Assembly: GCF_014217995.1 (NCBI RefSeq)
Contig: NZ_CP041617.1
Coordinates: 62,001-126,000 of the forward strand
Length of the DNA: 64,000 bases
Source: Campylobacter vulpis
Lineage (GTDB): Bacteria; Campylobacterota; Campylobacteria; Campylobacterales; Campylobacteraceae
Direction: 5' to 3'
The notes beneath the pieces are model-generated. The model was given only the letters and a program-made list of their open reading frames with translations. It did not search any database and was not told the DNA's origin. Position numbers and translations under genes: made by a program. How positions within the stretch are numbered: position 1 is the first letter of the stretch; each line of letters begins with the position of its first letter. Positions 36,667-47,441 of the stretch are shown here, piece by piece.

Positions 36667-37689
36667 ATGCAAAGAAAAAGAATTTATAATCCAAATTCAA
36701 GTGAGAGTTTAAGTGAAAGAAAGATTTTTTCTGGTAATCCGCACGGGATTTTAAATTTCACTAAGGCAAAATATACTTGGGCTTTGAAGTTGTGGGATTT
36801 GATGGAGGCAAACACTTGGTTTCCAAAAGAAGTTGATACCACAAGAGATGCTCTTGATTATCGTTGTAATCTAACCACCGCAGAAAAAAGAATGTATGAT
36901 TTGGTATGGTCTCAACTTATCTCAATGGATAGTTTTCAAACAAATAATCTAGCTGATAATATCAACCCCTACATCACAGCCCCTGAAATTAACGCTGTCT
37001 TAGCACGCCAAGCCTACGAGGAAGCAAATCATTCTAAATCCTACGCTGTAATGGTTGAAGCCATTTGTGATAATACGGATTTAATCTACGAAATGGAAAA
37101 GCACGATGCGACCTTAAGGGAGAAAAATGACTTTATTTCAAGCATTTATGAGGAATTAGCCGGCGATGTTGATGACAATAAATTACTACTTGCTATGGTG
37201 GCAAATCAAATTTTAGAAGGCGTGTATTTTTATAGCGGTTTTACGGCAATTTATGCACTAGCTAGAGCTGGGAAAATGCTAGGCTCTGCACAAATGATTC
37301 GCTTCATACAAAGGGACGAAATTACGCATTTATTATTATTTCAAAATATGATTAATTCAGTGCGTAAAGAAAGACCTGATTTGTTTAACGAGCAAAATAT
37401 CAATAAAATTTATGAAATGTTTAAAAGGGCTGGGGAGCTTGAGATAAAATGGGGTAAATACATCACACAAAATCAAATTATGGGCTTTACAGACGATATT
37501 ATCGAGGAATATATCCATTATCTTGTGGATTTAAGACTTGTGGCGATTAATTTAGACAAAATTTACAATGCCAAACACCCGATTAAATGGGTTGATGATT
37601 TCTCTAAATTCAACGACCAAAAAAGCAATTTTTTTGAAAGCAAGGTTACAAATTATTCTAAAGGCAGCATCAGTTTTGACGACTTTTGA
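36667..37689 (+). CDS. nrdB: Ribonucleoside-diphosphate reductase subunit beta (class Ia)
   Basis: I choose ATG 36667 behind AAAGGATAAAA, as the earlier in-frame opening lies inside the RDD gene. The 340-residue product has the di-iron ligands in VLARQAYEEANHSKSYAVM (Glu, His) and FIQRDEITHLLLFQNMI (Glu, His). The usual acidic C-terminal tail ends SISFDDF, for docking to NrdA. It carries the tyrosyl radical for dNTP synthesis. nrdA is not in the window, so the subunits are encoded apart. Confidence 0.95.
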   Translation: MQRKRIYNPNSSESLSERKIFSGNPHGILNFTKAKYTWALKLWDLMEANTWFPKEVDTTRDALDYRCNLTTAEKRMYDLVWSQLISMDSFQTNNLADNINPYITAPEINAVLARQAYEEANHSKSYAVMVEAICDNTDLIYEMEKHDATLREKNDFISSIYEELAGDVDDNKLLLAMVANQILEGVYFYSGFTAIYALARAGKMLGSAQMIRFIQRDEITHLLLFQNMINSVRKERPDLFNEQNINKIYEMFKRAGELEIKWGKYITQNQIMGFTDDIIEEYIHYLVDLRLVAINLDKIYNAKHPIKWVDDFSKFNDQKSNFFESKVTNYSKGSISFDDF

Positions 37690-39028
37690 TTATCATCTTC
37701 TTTGTGATTTTTATGAGCTTACTATGGCTCAAGGCTATTTAAAAGAGGGCTTTGAGGATAGAATTTGTTATTTTGATGTTTTTTTTAGAAAGGTCCCTGA
37801 TGGGGGGACTTTTGCCATTTTTGCTGGACTTGAAGATATTTTAGATTTTGTGGAAACTTGGCATTTTGATGCGGAGGATATTGAGTTTTTAAGGCAAAAG
37901 GGTTTTGAGGAAGAGTTTTTAAATTTTCTAAAAACTTTTAAATTTGAGGGAGAAATTTATTGTGTGCAAGAGGGTGAAGTCGTTTTTGCTAATGAGCCTG
38001 TGATGATGATTAAGGCTAGGGCTACCCAAGCACAACTTTTGGAAACTTTTTTGCTTTGCACTCTCAATCATCAAAGCCTCATCGCCACAAAGGCAAGTCG
38101 CATTGTAAGAGCAGCCGGAGGGAGAGCTGTTTTAGAATTTGGAGCAAGGAGAGCACACGGCGGCGAAGCAGCACTTAAGGGTGCTAGAGCAGCGATGATA
38201 GGCGGATGTAGTGGCACTTCAAATACCCTTGCCGCGAAGCTTTATGGACTTAAAACAAGTGGAACTATGGCACACTCTTGGGTGCAAATGTTTGCGGACG
38301 AATATGAGGCTTTTAGGGCTTTTGTGAAGCTTTATCCTGAAAATGCAACCTTGCTTATTGATACTTATGATTGCTTTTTGGGACTTGAAAATGCGATTAA
38401 GGTTTTTAAGGAATTTGGTATTGAAAAAGGGGCAGTGAGGATTGATTCTGGGGATTTATGTGAATTAAGCTTTAAAATTCGCAAAAGGCTTGATGAAGTA
38501 GGGCTTAAAGAGTGTAAAATCATCGTTTCAAATTCTTTGGACGAAAAAAGTATTGAAGCTTTACTTAAAAATGGTGCAAAAATTGACGGCTTTGGGGTTG
38601 GAGAGCGTTTAATCACGGCTTTTAGTGATACGATTTTTGGTTATGTTTATAAGCTTGTGGCGGTAGAACAAAACGGAGATCTTTATCCTAAAATCAAAAT
38701 TTCTCAAGATCTTCACAAAACGACAATACCGCATTTTAAAAGACTTTTTCGTGTTTATGAGGGGGAAAAGGCTTTGTATGATGAGCTTATAATTTATGAT
38801 GAAAGCTTAGAAAATTTACCCTCTCATTTGAGGCGTGAAGAACTTTTACAATGTGTCTTTAAAAATGGAAAAAGGCAGGGTAAAAATAAAAGCGTAAAAG
38901 AGTTAGCAAAGTTTGCTAACTCTCAACTTTCAAGGCTTGATGAAGATTTATTAAAGGCTAGAAAAACTTATACGATTAAAATTTCAAATGCCCTAAAAGA
39001 ACTCAAAGAAAGATTAAGCAAAATTTAA
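37676..39028 (+). CDS. pncB: Nicotinate phosphoribosyltransferase
   Basis: I place the start at TTG 37676, giving MTTFDYHLLCDFYELTMAQ, because the conserved LL.DFYELTMAQGY block must be included and AAAGG lies 10 nt upstream. The gene overlaps nrdB by 14 nt. The 450-residue protein has EFGARRAHGGEAALKGARA, SNTLAAKLYGLKTSGTMAHS (catalytic His) and RIDSGDL. It makes nicotinate mononucleotide for NAD salvage. Convergent overlap of 4 nt with the SbmA-like gene. Confidence 0.93.
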   Translation: MTTFDYHLLCDFYELTMAQGYLKEGFEDRICYFDVFFRKVPDGGTFAIFAGLEDILDFVETWHFDAEDIEFLRQKGFEEEFLNFLKTFKFEGEIYCVQEGEVVFANEPVMMIKARATQAQLLETFLLCTLNHQSLIATKASRIVRAAGGRAVLEFGARRAHGGEAALKGARAAMIGGCSGTSNTLAAKLYGLKTSGTMAHSWVQMFADEYEAFRAFVKLYPENATLLIDTYDCFLGLENAIKVFKEFGIEKGAVRIDSGDLCELSFKIRKRLDEVGLKECKIIVSNSLDEKSIEALLKNGAKIDGFGVGERLITAFSDTIFGYVYKLVAVEQNGDLYPKIKISQDLHKTTIPHFKRLFRVYEGEKALYDELIIYDESLENLPSHLRREELLQCVFKNGKRQGKNKSVKELAKFANSQLSRLDEDLLKARKTYTIKISNALKELKERLSKI

Positions 39029-40194
39029 TTTTTATACAAAATATTTTTTTCAAATTCGCTAAGGCGTTTGTGGATACTTCTAAGCTCTGTGATTTTAGTC
39101 CAGTTTGTGATGAAAATACTAAAAGAACTTCGCACTTGGTCAAAAGCATTGTTAATCTGTATCACAACGCCAAGGGAGATAGCTCCGGCAAAAAGTGAGG
39201 GTCCCATAATCAAAAACGGCACGATGACAATAATTTGTTCAAACATTATGAGCCAAATATTAAAATAACCATAATGTAAAAATAGTCTTTTGTAATTGAA
39301 TTTAAGTCCAGTAAAAAGCTCTATCATCGTCTCATTTTTAGCATAATCCTTGCGGTTATCCTCCGCATAAACAAGCTCTTTTCTAAAGGCGGCTTCTGCT
39401 TTTTGATTATTATATTCAAGTCCGGGCAGTTTAATGCCTACAAACCACGATACAACAAGCCCTCCAAGTGAGATAAACAAAGCCACATAAACAAGCAGTC
39501 CTTGCATATCTTTTAAAAAATAAAAAATGCTATCTTCACTTAAATTTTTAAAAAGAATTTTGGAAACATCTTCACTCAAAGCCCATAAAATAGGGATAAA
39601 TGCCATTAAAATCATCAAAGATTTCACAAAGGCAAGTCCTAAACTTTCAACAATTTTAGAAAAATTATAAGTATCTTCTTGGATTCTTTGGGAACTTCCT
39701 TCGATATTATCATTTTTATTTTTCCAAAATTTAAGGTAAGAAAAGGTCATAGCCTCACGCCATTTAAAGGTATAAACACTTGCAAAATAAATGCTTAAAG
39801 TGGCGATAAAAACATAAGGCAAGGCTATACACAAAAACACAGCGATGCTAGAATAAAAATCACTCATCGCATAGGTTTCTTTAGCAGCTATGCTTTTACT
39901 AGAAAAAAAGCATTCGTTTAAAAATTGATAGTAAAAAATCGAGCCTTTGTTAATAAAATTTGCATTTTCTAGAGCTTTTTGGGCATTTTCGTTAGCGATT
40001 TTGGTCGCATTTGCGTCTAAGATTAAAGGGGCGTTTTGCACATTTGGCTTTTGTAAAATATTATAAAAATCCCTATACCACTCATTTATAGCGACATTAA
40101 GGCTTGTTTGCAAATACAAAAAAGCTAAAAGCACAAAAAGTCCCGCATAAGCCCATAAAGCCCATTTTTTAGAGAGAAAAAACGCTGAAAACAT
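39025..40194 (-). CDS. SbmA/BacA-like peptide transporter
   Basis: The 389-residue membrane protein has about seven to eight helices and family segments NEWYRDFYNILQ near residue 37, SVYTFKWREAMTFSYLKFW, GSSQRIQEDTYNF and LPGLEYNNQKAEAAFRKELVYAEDN. SbmA/BacA proteins are proton-driven importers of peptides such as microcins and bleomycin, and resemble ABC exporters without the ATPase. The natural substrate here is unknown. It is a Cj0182-like single gene. In C. jejuni I recall it beside the TlyC gene, which here lies 23 kb away. Confidence 0.88.
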   Translation of the reverse strand: MFSAFFLSKKWALWAYAGLFVLLAFLYLQTSLNVAINEWYRDFYNILQKPNVQNAPLILDANATKIANENAQKALENANFINKGSIFYYQFLNECFFSSKSIAAKETYAMSDFYSSIAVFLCIALPYVFIATLSIYFASVYTFKWREAMTFSYLKFWKNKNDNIEGSSQRIQEDTYNFSKIVESLGLAFVKSLMILMAFIPILWALSEDVSKILFKNLSEDSIFYFLKDMQGLLVYVALFISLGGLVVSWFVGIKLPGLEYNNQKAEAAFRKELVYAEDNRKDYAKNETMIELFTGLKFNYKRLFLHYGYFNIWLIMFEQIIVIVPFLIMGPSLFAGAISLGVVIQINNAFDQVRSSFSIFITNWTKITELRSIHKRLSEFEKNILYKN

Positions 40195-40295
40195 TAAAAG
40201 CCTTATAAAAAAGATGAGAAATTATAATAAAAATTCGTAATAGTGTTTAGTTTAAATTTGCTACAATAAGCAAAAATTGAATTTAAGGATATAAA

Positions 40296-41501
40296 ATGGC
40301 AAATCTTCTCATTATCGGTGCGGGCGGAGTTAGTAGGGTTGCAAGTGTGAAATGTGCGATGAATAGCGATGTTTTCACTAAAATCACCCTCGCAAGTAGG
40401 ACAAAGAGTAAATGCGATGCCATAGCTTCTTTTATCAAAGATCGTTTGGGCGTGGGTGTGGAGACGGCAGAAGTTGATGCGGATAATGTCGAAGCTGTGG
40501 TTGCCCTAATCCAAAAAACGGGGGCAGAAATTTTACTTAATCTTGCTCTGCCCTATCAGGATTTAAGCCTAATGGACGCTTGTTTGAAAACAGGAATTCA
40601 CTATATTGATACAGCAAATTATGAGCACCCAGACCTAGCTAAATTTGAATATAAAGAACAATGGGCAAAAGATGAAAGCTTTAAAAAAGCGGGGATTTTA
40701 GGGCTTTTAGGCAGTGGGTTTGACCCGGGGGTAACGAATGTTTTTTGTGCTTATGCAAAGCAAAATTTATTTGATGAAATTCACTATATTGATATTTTAG
40801 ATTGTAATGCAGGGGATCACGGCTACCCTTTTGCGACCAATTTTAACCCAGAAATCAACCTTAGAGAAGTTTCAGCTAAGGGGCGATATTTTGAAAATGG
40901 GCAGTGGATAGAAACAGAGCCTATGGAGATAAAAATAGAGTGGGATTACCCTGAAGTGGGCGTGAAAGATAGTTATTTGCTTTATCACGAGGAGCTTGAA
41001 AGTTTGGTTAAAAATATCCCAAGTTTGAAAAGAATTCGTTTTTTTATGACCTTTGGACAAAGCTATCTCACTCATATGAAATGCCTTGAAAATGTCGGTA
41101 TGCTAGGCATTAAGCCTATTAAACATAAGGGACAAGAAATCATTCCTATCGAATTTCTTAAGACCCTTTTACCAGACCCAGCATCGCTTGGAGAAAGAAC
41201 AAAGGGTTATACGAATATAGGTTGCGTGATAAGAGGCGTTAAGGACGGCAAAGATAGACAAGTTTATATCTATAATGTTTGCAATCACGAAGAATGCTTT
41301 AAAGAAACAGGGGCACAAGCAGTGAGTTATACCACAGGAGTTCCAGCGATGATAGGTGCAAAACTTATAGCGCGTGGAATTTGGAGTGGAGTGGGAGTTA
41401 AAAATATGGAGGAATTCGACGCCAAAGCTTTTATGGACGAGTTAAACACTCAAGGACTTCCTTGGAAAATTTTGGAGATGAAGCCTGATTTAGGTGTTTA
41501 A
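40296..41501 (+). CDS. Carboxynorspermidine/carboxyspermidine dehydrogenase
   Basis: The 401-residue enzyme starts with a Rossmann motif (ANLLIIGAGGVSRVASVKCA). It has the saccharopine-dehydrogenase-like GSGFDPGVTNVFCAYA, DCNAGDHGYPFATNF and GVPAMIGAKLIARGIWSG. It is often annotated as saccharopine dehydrogenase (lys1), but in Campylobacter this family makes carboxyspermidine from putrescine and aspartate semialdehyde, in an alternative spermidine route. The decarboxylase partner is not in the window. RBS TTAAGGATATAAA. Confidence 0.9.
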   Translation: MANLLIIGAGGVSRVASVKCAMNSDVFTKITLASRTKSKCDAIASFIKDRLGVGVETAEVDADNVEAVVALIQKTGAEILLNLALPYQDLSLMDACLKTGIHYIDTANYEHPDLAKFEYKEQWAKDESFKKAGILGLLGSGFDPGVTNVFCAYAKQNLFDEIHYIDILDCNAGDHGYPFATNFNPEINLREVSAKGRYFENGQWIETEPMEIKIEWDYPEVGVKDSYLLYHEELESLVKNIPSLKRIRFFMTFGQSYLTHMKCLENVGMLGIKPIKHKGQEIIPIEFLKTLLPDPASLGERTKGYTNIGCVIRGVKDGKDRQVYIYNVCNHEECFKETGAQAVSYTTGVPAMIGAKLIARGIWSGVGVKNMEEFDAKAFMDELNTQGLPWKILEMKPDLGV

Positions 41502-42198
41502 TTTTTTGTCTTTTTTTAAACGCCGCACAAGATTTAGAGCCGATGTCTTCATTAGCGTTGGTTTAGGTTGTAAGGTGGCGTTTTATTTGAAAAAATTTAG
41601 ATTACGCACTTTTTCTTCTCCCTTTGACTGGCTAGGACTTTATACTTTGGAGGATATTAGTCAGTGTTTTGAGGACGATTTTGCAAATTTTTTCAAGGAT
41701 TATGAAGAAGTTCCTAGCACGACAAATAAGCGTTGGATAAGAGATAGACAAAACGGAATGCGTTCTATGCACGATTTTTCTTTTGAGGAGAGTTTAGAGC
41801 AGGGCTATGAGCGTTTTATCACGCAAAAAAGAAGAAGATTTGAAAATTTAAAACGCCACATTAAAGCCTCTAGGCATATTTGTTTTATTTCTTGTAGGCA
41901 AGATGATTATGCAGAATTTGAAAAATTTTTAAAACAAATGCAATTTTTTCATCACGCAAAATACACTCTCATTAATATCCGCCACGATGCAAATTGCAAG
42001 GATATAAAGCGAGTTGAGTTAGAGTGGGGGGGGGGGGATTTGCATTTAATGGAATATAGCTTTAATGATAAATATCCAAAAGGCGAACAGCACAAAAAAG
42101 CTTGGCGTGGCAATACAAAATGTTGGCATAAAATTATGCGTTCTTTAGCTCTAACAAAAAAAGGCATCATAAGCACTTATTTTGTAAAATTGACTTAA
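41494..42198 (+). CDS. DUF1796 putative cysteine peptidase, phase-variable
   Basis: The protein of about 234 residues starts at a GTG inside the end of the preceding gene (8-nt overlap). No strong RBS is seen. The core DVFISVGLGCKVAFYLKK with RTFSSPFDWLG matches DUF1796, a family proposed to hold papain-like cysteine peptidases (Cys in the first motif). SRHICFISCRQDDYAEFEKFL is a second block. Near residue 178 the frame passes through a run of 12 G (42026-42037), which is ON in this sequence. Loss or gain of one G would replace the last ~55 residues. Function unknown. It is often near capsule or surface-glycan genes, from memory. Confidence 0.75.
   Translation: MFNFLSFFKRRTRFRADVFISVGLGCKVAFYLKKFRLRTFSSPFDWLGLYTLEDISQCFEDDFANFFKDYEEVPSTTNKRWIRDRQNGMRSMHDFSFEESLEQGYERFITQKRRRFENLKRHIKASRHICFISCRQDDYAEFEKFLKQMQFFHHAKYTLINIRHDANCKDIKRVELEWGGGDLHLMEYSFNDKYPKGEQHKKAWRGNTKCWHKIMRSLALTKKGIISTYFVKLT
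42026..42037 (+). repeat. Poly-G tract (12 G) inside the DUF1796 gene
   Basis: Twelve consecutive G encode part of ELEWGGGDLHL in the open frame. The length is in the range known to be hypermutable in Campylobacter. Confidence 0.95.
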
Positions 42199-42203
42199 AA
42201 TGC

Positions 42204-42209
42204 TATAAT
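42204..42209 (+). promoter_or_regulatory. Extended -10 promoter of tRNA-Sec
   Basis: TGCTATAAT ends 6 nt before the first base of the tRNA, the right spacing for transcription to begin at or just before it. It overlaps the end of the preceding gene region. Confidence 0.7.
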
Positions 42210-42215
42210 CAAAGC

Positions 42216-42313
42216 GGAAGATAAGCGACTCTGGTGAGCGCCACTGACTTCAAATCAGATGAAAGGGTAGCTGGCTATTCTTTGGGGAGTTCGATTCTCT
42301 CATCTTCTCGCCA
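42216..42313 (+). tRNA. selC: Selenocysteine tRNA (UCA)
   Basis: A 98-nt tRNA with a long acceptor (GGAAGAT pairing with ATCTTCT) and an extended variable arm (GGGTAGCTGGCTATTCTTT). The anticodon stem CTGAC/ATCAG carries a TTCAA loop centre, giving UCA. It has T-loop GAGTTCGATTCTC and an encoded CCA. It decodes UGA at selenoprotein mRNAs with SelB. Its presence implies selenoproteins elsewhere, usually formate dehydrogenase in this genus. Confidence 0.93.
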
Positions 42314-42316
42314 TAA

Positions 42317-43996
<1,680 letters not shown>

Positions 43997-44004
<8 letters not shown>

Positions 44005-44545
44005 AAAAATTGTAATTTTGGCATTATTTTTTGGAGCTGTTTTTGCGGAGGATTGCCAACAATATTTTGAATCAAGAAAGGGTGAATTAGAAATTCAAAC
44101 ACGCGAATTTGATGAGGCAAGACAGGCTTTGGAGGCTTATAAGGCTTCTTTTGAGAGCTTACAAAAAGAAAAAATAGATGCCTTAAATCAAAAAGAAGCT
44201 GAGGTTAATGCGACTTTAGCTAAAATTGAAAGTTTAAGAGAGGAAAATGAAAGGCTTTTAAAGCAAAATGAGGAAATTTTAAATTCTATCAATAGCAAAA
44301 CAGAAGGTCGCATTAAAGAAATTTATTCTCAAATGAAAGACACAGCCGTAGCAGATGTTTTAAGTCAAATGGACGCAGAAGAAGCAAGCAAGATAATGCT
44401 TTCCTTAGAGTCTAGAAAAATTTCGGGCATACTTTCTAAAATGCAGCCACAAAAGGCTAGTGAGCTAACCTTACTATTGCAAAATTTAGATAAAAAAGAG
44501 GAAGATAAGGGCGACAATACTACAGAAAATAACGCAAGTAATTAA
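43997..44545 (+). CDS. MotE-like periplasmic flagellar protein (MgtE-N fold)
   Basis: The start is ATG 43997 behind AAAAAGGAAAAAA. The 182-residue product has a signal peptide (IVILALFFGAVFAEDC), a long coiled coil (residues ~30-100) and a compact domain AVADVLSQMDAEEASKIMLSL with ISGILSKMQPQKASELTLLL. That domain matches MotE/MgtE N-terminal-like domains. In epsilonproteobacteria it is a structural or chaperone factor of the flagellar motor. The C-terminal DNTTENNAS includes possible N-glycosylation sequons (DNTTEN), in line with the glycosylated C. jejuni Cj1496c. Confidence 0.75.
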
Positions 44546-44610
44546 GGCTTTTATTACCATTTTTTACCGAAAATAAGCTATCATTTCAAATTAAAAATAA
44601 AGGTTTAAAA

Positions 44611-45162
44611 ATGCGTATCAAATTCCCACATATCCCCTATATAGCCAATAAAATTATGCTCGATATTAGCCAATCTTCTTTTATAGAGATTAAAGACCAG
44701 CTAGAAAAGTTGAATTTATGCGTAAAAAATATTTTAGAAGAGGATTTAAATAAAGAAAAAAAATTAGATGAAAGAGCGAGAGAATTGCTTGAAAAGCAAG
44801 AAGATGAAATGGAACTTATGCAAGTCGATAGAAAAAATATGTTTTGGCTTGTGAAGCGAAAGTTGGCTGCTGAATACGATGTGATTTTAGATAAAGAAGA
44901 AAGACATAGTCGTCTTTCTCACCAAATTTTAAATGCACTTGTCGAAAATGATTATATTAATTTTATCGTGAGTGAAAATAGGGTCAAAAATCTAATTTTT
45001 TCAAGTATTGAGGATTATTTAAGAATTTATGAAAAGCTTGAAGATGAGGTTTATGATAAGATTAGCAATTATAAAAATAAGCCTGTGCCAGGAAGTGAAG
45101 AATATGAACTCATCTTTGAAAAACTTTACCAAGAAGAGCTTAGAAAAAAGGGTATGTTTTGA
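44611..45162 (+). CDS. DUF507-family protein
   Basis: The 183-residue, strongly charged helical protein contains KIMLDISQSSFIEIKDQLEKL and LVKRKLAAEYDVILDKEERHSRLSHQI, matching DUF507 (Cj1495c-like), a family of unknown function widespread in epsilonproteobacteria and Aquificae. It has its own RBS (AAAGGTTTAAA). It overlaps carA by 4 nt (TTGA). The spacing of 65 nt to the MotE-like gene contains nothing distinct. Confidence 0.75.
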   Translation: MRIKFPHIPYIANKIMLDISQSSFIEIKDQLEKLNLCVKNILEEDLNKEKKLDERARELLEKQEDEMELMQVDRKNMFWLVKRKLAAEYDVILDKEERHSRLSHQILNALVENDYINFIVSENRVKNLIFSSIEDYLRIYEKLEDEVYDKISNYKNKPVPGSEEYELIFEKLYQEELRKKGMF

Positions 45163-46271
45163 AAGCTTATATTTATTTAGAAAATGATGTTTTTTTAAGT
45201 GCTAGGGCTTTTGGCTATGGGGGGACCTTTTTGGGAGAGCTTGTCTTTAATACTTCAATGAGTGGTTATCAAGAAATCATCTCAGACCCCTCTTATGCGG
45301 GGCAATTTATAGTCTTTTCTATGCCAGAAATCGGCATAGTCGGCACAAATGAGGACGATAATGAGAGTAAAGAAGTTTTTGCAAGTGGAATTTTTGTGCG
45401 TGAGTTTAGTCCCACATTTTCAAATTACAGAGCAAAAGAAAGCTTAGAAACTTATCTTAAAAAACATCAAAAAATAGGAATTTACGACATAGATACGCGT
45501 TTTTTAGTTAAACTCATACGCGATAGCGGAAATTTAAGAGCTATTGTTTCAACAGAAATTGCAAGCAAAGAAGAGCTTAAAGAAAGGCTTTTGGCAAGTA
45601 AAAAGATTGATGAGATTAATTTCGTTAAAGAAGTTTCAACTAAAAAGCCTTACAAACACGAGCAGGGCGTATGGAACGGCAAAACCTATGATAAACCTAA
45701 AAAATCGCAAAAAAAAGTTGCTGTCATTGATTATGGTGTCAAAAAAAATATTTTAAATGAGCTTGTAGATGCAAATTTGGCGGTGGAGGTTTTTCCTTAC
45801 GATGTCAAAGCACAGGATTTAATCACTCTTTTTAAAAAGGGTGAAATTCACGGCGTTTTTCTTTCAAATGGTCCGGGTGAGCCTAAAATTTTAAAAGATG
45901 AAATTGCGGAAATCAAAAAATTAGCCGAAGCTAAAGTGCCTATGCTTGGTATTTGTTTGGGACATCAGCTTTTAAGCAATGCTTTTGGTTATGAAACTTA
46001 TAAAATGAAATTTGGTCAGCACGGAGCAAATCACCCCGTCATTAATTTAGAAAATAAAAAGGTTGAAATCACCGCTCAAAATCATAATTACAATGTCCCA
46101 GAAGAGCTTTGTAAGATCGCTTTTATCACGCATAGAAATTTATTTGGCGATAATGTTGAGGGAGTAAGATATAAAGACTATCCTATCATTTCCGTGCAGC
46201 ATCACCCTGAAAGCTCCTCAGGTCCTCACGAAAGTAAATATATCTTTAAAGAATTTGCGAATTTACTTTGA
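45159..46271 (+). CDS. carA: Carbamoyl-phosphate synthase small subunit
   Basis: The 370-residue glutaminase has an N-terminal CPSase domain (GYGGTFLGELVFNTSMSGYQ) and a class I glutamine amidotransferase domain. The nucleophile elbow is VPMLGICLGHQLLS, with C-terminal His-Glu in SVQHHPESSSGP. It supplies ammonia to CarB for carbamoyl phosphate (arginine and pyrimidine synthesis). The start is TTG 45159, overlapping the DUF507 stop. carB is not in the window. Confidence 0.96.
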   Translation: MKAYIYLENDVFLSARAFGYGGTFLGELVFNTSMSGYQEIISDPSYAGQFIVFSMPEIGIVGTNEDDNESKEVFASGIFVREFSPTFSNYRAKESLETYLKKHQKIGIYDIDTRFLVKLIRDSGNLRAIVSTEIASKEELKERLLASKKIDEINFVKEVSTKKPYKHEQGVWNGKTYDKPKKSQKKVAVIDYGVKKNILNELVDANLAVEVFPYDVKAQDLITLFKKGEIHGVFLSNGPGEPKILKDEIAEIKKLAEAKVPMLGICLGHQLLSNAFGYETYKMKFGQHGANHPVINLENKKVEITAQNHNYNVPEELCKIAFITHRNLFGDNVEGVRYKDYPIISVQHHPESSSGPHESKYIFKEFANLL

Positions 46272-46924
46272 GTGAAATCATTAGCATTATATCCATAGCA
46301 TTTTTATCAAGTTTTAGCCATTGCTACGCGATGTGCGGGGGCTTTAACCTTGCCTTTTTAAAGATAAGCTCTAGAGCTAAAAATCCTTTTTTATTAAATT
46401 TATCTTATCATTTATCGCGTATTTTTGCTTATGTTTTGCTTGGAATTTTATGCGGTATATTTGGCTCTTTACTTGCTTTTAATGCAAAAATTCAAAGTTT
46501 TAGTTTTTTTGTTTTGGGTGTTTTTGTGAGTCTTTTGGGTTTAGCCTTATTTTTCAAAGGACAGATTTTAAATTTTTTAGAAAGAAATATTTTGTGGGAG
46601 CTTTTTTTCTCAAAACTCGCTAAAAAAGCTATCTATTTTAAAGGCCTTAAGGGTGCTTTTATTTTGGGTTTTTGTAATGGTTTTGTGCCTTGCGGTTTGG
46701 TTTATTTTTTCTTAGCTAGTGCCTTAAGTCAGTCAAGTATTATCGATTCTGCTTTAATTATGCTTATTTTTGGGGTTTCTACTCTGCCCTCTTTGCTTTT
46801 TTTTGCTTATGTTTCAAATTATATTAAAGAGCGTTTTAACCACATTTTTTCAGCTCTTGCGTCCATTTTGATAATAGGATATGGAATTTATCTTGCCTTT
46901 ATGGGGTTTAAAGGTTTTATATAA
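46268..46924 (+). CDS. UreH/TauE-like membrane protein with MCGG motif
   Basis: The 218-residue protein has six helices, with FSHCYAMCGGFNLAF in the first and GFCNGFVPCGLVYFFLA mid-way. This double motif marks the UreH_2/DsbD-like group annotated as sulfite exporter TauE/SafE family, often linked to copper delivery or cytochrome-oxidase assembly. The start is TTG 46268, overlapping the carA stop (TTGA). Substrate unknown; the metal-handling idea rests on the Cys-containing motifs. Convergent overlap with rnhB is 8 nt. Confidence 0.75.
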   Translation: MSEIISIISIAFLSSFSHCYAMCGGFNLAFLKISSRAKNPFLLNLSYHLSRIFAYVLLGILCGIFGSLLAFNAKIQSFSFFVLGVFVSLLGLALFFKGQILNFLERNILWELFFSKLAKKAIYFKGLKGAFILGFCNGFVPCGLVYFFLASALSQSSIIDSALIMLIFGVSTLPSLLFFAYVSNYIKERFNHIFSALASILIIGYGIYLAFMGFKGFI

Positions 46925-47441
46925 GTTTAAAACTTAAGCGATGAAGCTCACAAGTTCCGTATTTTACTATGCTTTCTTTATGCGTTTTTGTGCCGTAGGC
47001 TTTATGAATTTCAAAGCCGTATTGTGGATATTTTAAGGCTAAAAATTCCATCACCTTATCTCTGCTAACCTTAGCCAAAATGCTAGCTGCACTAACCTCA
47101 GCGATAAGATTATCCGCTTTGATTAAATTTTCTATACCTAAAACACCATAATTTGTATTACCATCAAAAATTTTTCTTTTATTTTCAAAATGTAAATGAA
47201 TGATTTCAAGTCCTTTTTGCAAACACTTGCTAAGTCCTAGCGTGTCAATTTGGGCATTTGAAAAGGCGAGGATTAGATAATTTGAGTTTGAAATAATCTC
47301 TTTATAAAGCTTTTCACGCTTTTTTTCATTAAGTTTTTTAGAGTCTTTAAGCTCATCAAGGGGCTTTAAAAGCTCACAAGCCGCTATAAATAGAGGTCCC
47401 GCTAAAGCCCCTCGCCCCGCCTCATCAATGCCAACAAGCAT
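46917..47441 (-). CDS. rnhB: Ribonuclease HII
   Basis: The 174-residue enzyme is short but complete. VGIDEAGRGALAGPLF carries the first catalytic Asp-Glu, LKDSKKLNEKKRE follows, and LIAEVSAASILAKVSRD carries a further acidic residue. It cuts RNA in RNA/DNA hybrids and single ribonucleotides in DNA. Its ATG overlaps the stop of rrc by one nucleotide. Confidence 0.94.
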   Translation of the reverse strand: MLVGIDEAGRGALAGPLFIAACELLKPLDELKDSKKLNEKKREKLYKEIISNSNYLILAFSNAQIDTLGLSKCLQKGLEIIHLHFENKRKIFDGNTNYGVLGIENLIKADNLIAEVSAASILAKVSRDKVMEFLALKYPQYGFEIHKAYGTKTHKESIVKYGTCELHRLSFKLI

